Source of the DNA: Vulcanimicrobiota bacterium
Lineage (GTDB): Bacteria; Eremiobacterota; Eremiobacteria; Baltobacterales; Baltobacteraceae
Assembly (NCBI GenBank): GCA_028287545.1
Contig: JAQBPL010000247.1
Location: 1-7,020 of the forward strand
Length of the DNA: 7,020 nt
Reading direction: 5' to 3'
Part shown: piece by piece, positions 6,152-7,020 of the stretch
How the letters are laid out: every line of letters starts with the position of its first letter
How positions within the stretch are numbered: the stretch's first letter is position 1
Translations under genes and position numbers: made by a program
Notes under the pieces: generated by a model
What the model was told of the DNA's origin: nothing
Seen by the model: only the letters and a program-made list of their open reading frames with translations
Databases searched by the model: none

Positions 6152-7020
6152 CGCGCGACACCGAATCGCAGCGCGTCGCGCACGTCGTCGGTGCAGTTGC
6201 TGGTGATCTGAATTGCGCCGCTCGCCGCGAGGCGCAGCGCGACGTCGGCGTCGTCGACCGCCCAGGTGCCCCACCGCATCCCGAGGCGCCGCATCGCTTC
6301 CGGAAAATCGTCCGGCTGCACGAAGCTCGCGTCGATCCCGTCGATCGGGCAGCCGTCGTTGCGCGCCATCGTGACCAGCGCGTCGTAGTCGACCGGCTGC
6401 TGCCAGGTCGTCTTGAAGGTGAGGCCATCGGGTTCGGTGTGGTCGTATCCGCAGCGCCACACACCCGGCTTGAGCTCCTCGAACACCACGATCCAATAGC
6501 AGGTGAACTCCGGCCGGAGCAGCTTCATCTGCGTGATCGAATCGATGCTGAAACTGATGAAGACGATCTCGTCGGGACCTTTGCCGGATGCGTCGATCAC
6601 TTCCAGCAGCGGCGGGATGATGCCGGGACCCTGCTTCATCTCGACGTACAGCCGGCGTCCGGCCGGCATGATCTCGAGCACCTCGCTGAGCAGCGGCAAA
6701 CGCAGGCCCGCCCAGATCGGACCTTTGTTGATGCCGGCATCGAGCGCGCGCAATTCGGCGAACGTCGACGCGCCGACGTTCATGTCGCGATCGCACGTGC
6801 GCCCGGTCGTCTGATCGTGGATCACGACGATCTTGCCGTCGCTCGTGACATACACGTCGAGCTCGCACGTCACGCCCCGCTCCCAGCCGAGCGCGAAGGC
6901 GGGCAGCGTGTTCTCCGGCGGCGCCGACGGCCGATGCGCCTGGATTGCGACGGGGGCCGGATAGTCCTTGCCGGTGCCGCGATGGGCGACGATCTCGACC
7001 GGTGGTTTCTGCGGTTCGCT
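6148..7020 (-). CDS. Glycerophosphodiester phosphodiesterase, 5'-truncated by window edge
   Basis: GDPD-family TIM-barrel enzyme that hydrolyses glycerophosphodiesters from phospholipid turnover to glycerol-3-phosphate and an alcohol. The frame is open to the window edge, so the N-terminus and any signal peptide are unseen; 290 residues are visible. Visible motifs: VAHRG (11-15, first catalytic His13), PENTLPAF (35-42), [18 protein letters not shown] (52-69), giving metal ligands E53/D55 and second catalytic His68, then [32 protein letters not shown] and the closing [13 protein letters not shown]. Catalytic residues are intact. The spacing between HRG and ENT is 20 residues, against about 6 in E. 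coli GlpQ and UgpQ, so a roughly 14-residue insert (TGKDYP...AHRPSAP) is present. The GTG at 6873 (V50) is not the start, since it would remove HRG. It is coupled to the rraA-like gene by an ATGA overlap. Confidence 0.94.
   Translation of the reverse strand, partial: SEPQKPPVEIVAHRGTGKDYPAPVAIQAHRPSAPPENTLPAFALGWERGVTCELDVYVTSDGKIVVIHDQTTGRTCDRDMNVGASTFAELRALDAGINKGPIWAGLRLPLLSEVLEIMPAGRRLYVEMKQGPGIIPPLLEVIDASGKGPDEIVFISFSIDSITQMKLLRPEFTCYWIVVFEELKPGVWRCGYDHTEPDGLTFKTTWQQPVDYDALVTMARNDGCPIDGIDASFVQPDDFPEAMRRLGMRWGTWAVDDADVALRLAASGAIQITSNCTDDVRDALRFGVAR

Noticed and set aside
6152..6868. Minus-strand open frame extending the rraA-like gene upstream
   Set aside because: It is out of frame with the well-supported GDPD gene and Arg-rich; RraA homology begins at 6151.
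6871..6873. GTG as GDPD start
   Set aside because: Translation continues upstream with HRG and PENT catalytic motifs, so the true start is beyond the window.
1..7020. CRISPR arrays, tRNA/rRNA genes, transposases, phage or defence genes
   Set aside because: No regularly spaced direct repeats, cloverleaf-like sequence, or recognisable mobile or defence protein motif was seen on either strand.

Overview
This is a compact, high-GC bacterial stretch, nearly all coding, with strong G/C preference at third codon positions. It holds nine protein-coding genes and no RNA gene, mobile element, CRISPR array or gene-free stretch above about 100 bases. A Tat-exported hydrolase, a Sec-exported S41 protease and an E. 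coli-like RraA suggest a free-living, probably diderm, bacterium. A high-GC uncultured phylum such as Eremiobacterota (WPS-2) fits my impression of gene content and protein style, but nothing here proves it.

Layout: (1) plus strand 1-2094, the 3' part of serS followed after 6 bases by a two-domain Sua5/TsaC gene, a tRNA charging and modification pair; (2) minus strand 2069-2356, a small basic DUF3175 protein; (3) plus strand 2390-3715, an exported S41/CtpA-type PDZ protease; (4) minus strand 3712-4546, a Nudix hydrolase coupled to an 85-residue DUF4177-like protein; (5) plus strand 4641-5675, a Tat-exported alpha/beta hydrolase; (6) minus strand 5672-7020, a glycerophosphodiester phosphodiesterase (5' end outside the window) coupled by an ATGA overlap to an RraA/HMG-aldolase family gene.

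The strand switches repeatedly. All three convergent junctions overlap at their 3' ends (26, 4 and 4 bases), and the two divergent junctions are only 33 and 94 bases. Two or three same-strand operons are visible (serS-tsaC, nudix-DUF4177-like, GDPD-rraA), but there is no common pathway across the window. It looks like ordinary chromosomal housekeeping and accessory metabolism rather than a defence or mobile island. I found no convincing new system. The best leads are an RraA-like protein that keeps the aldolase catalytic motif absent from E. coli RraA, a GDPD with a long insert inside its catalytic entry motif, and the interlocked stop codons.
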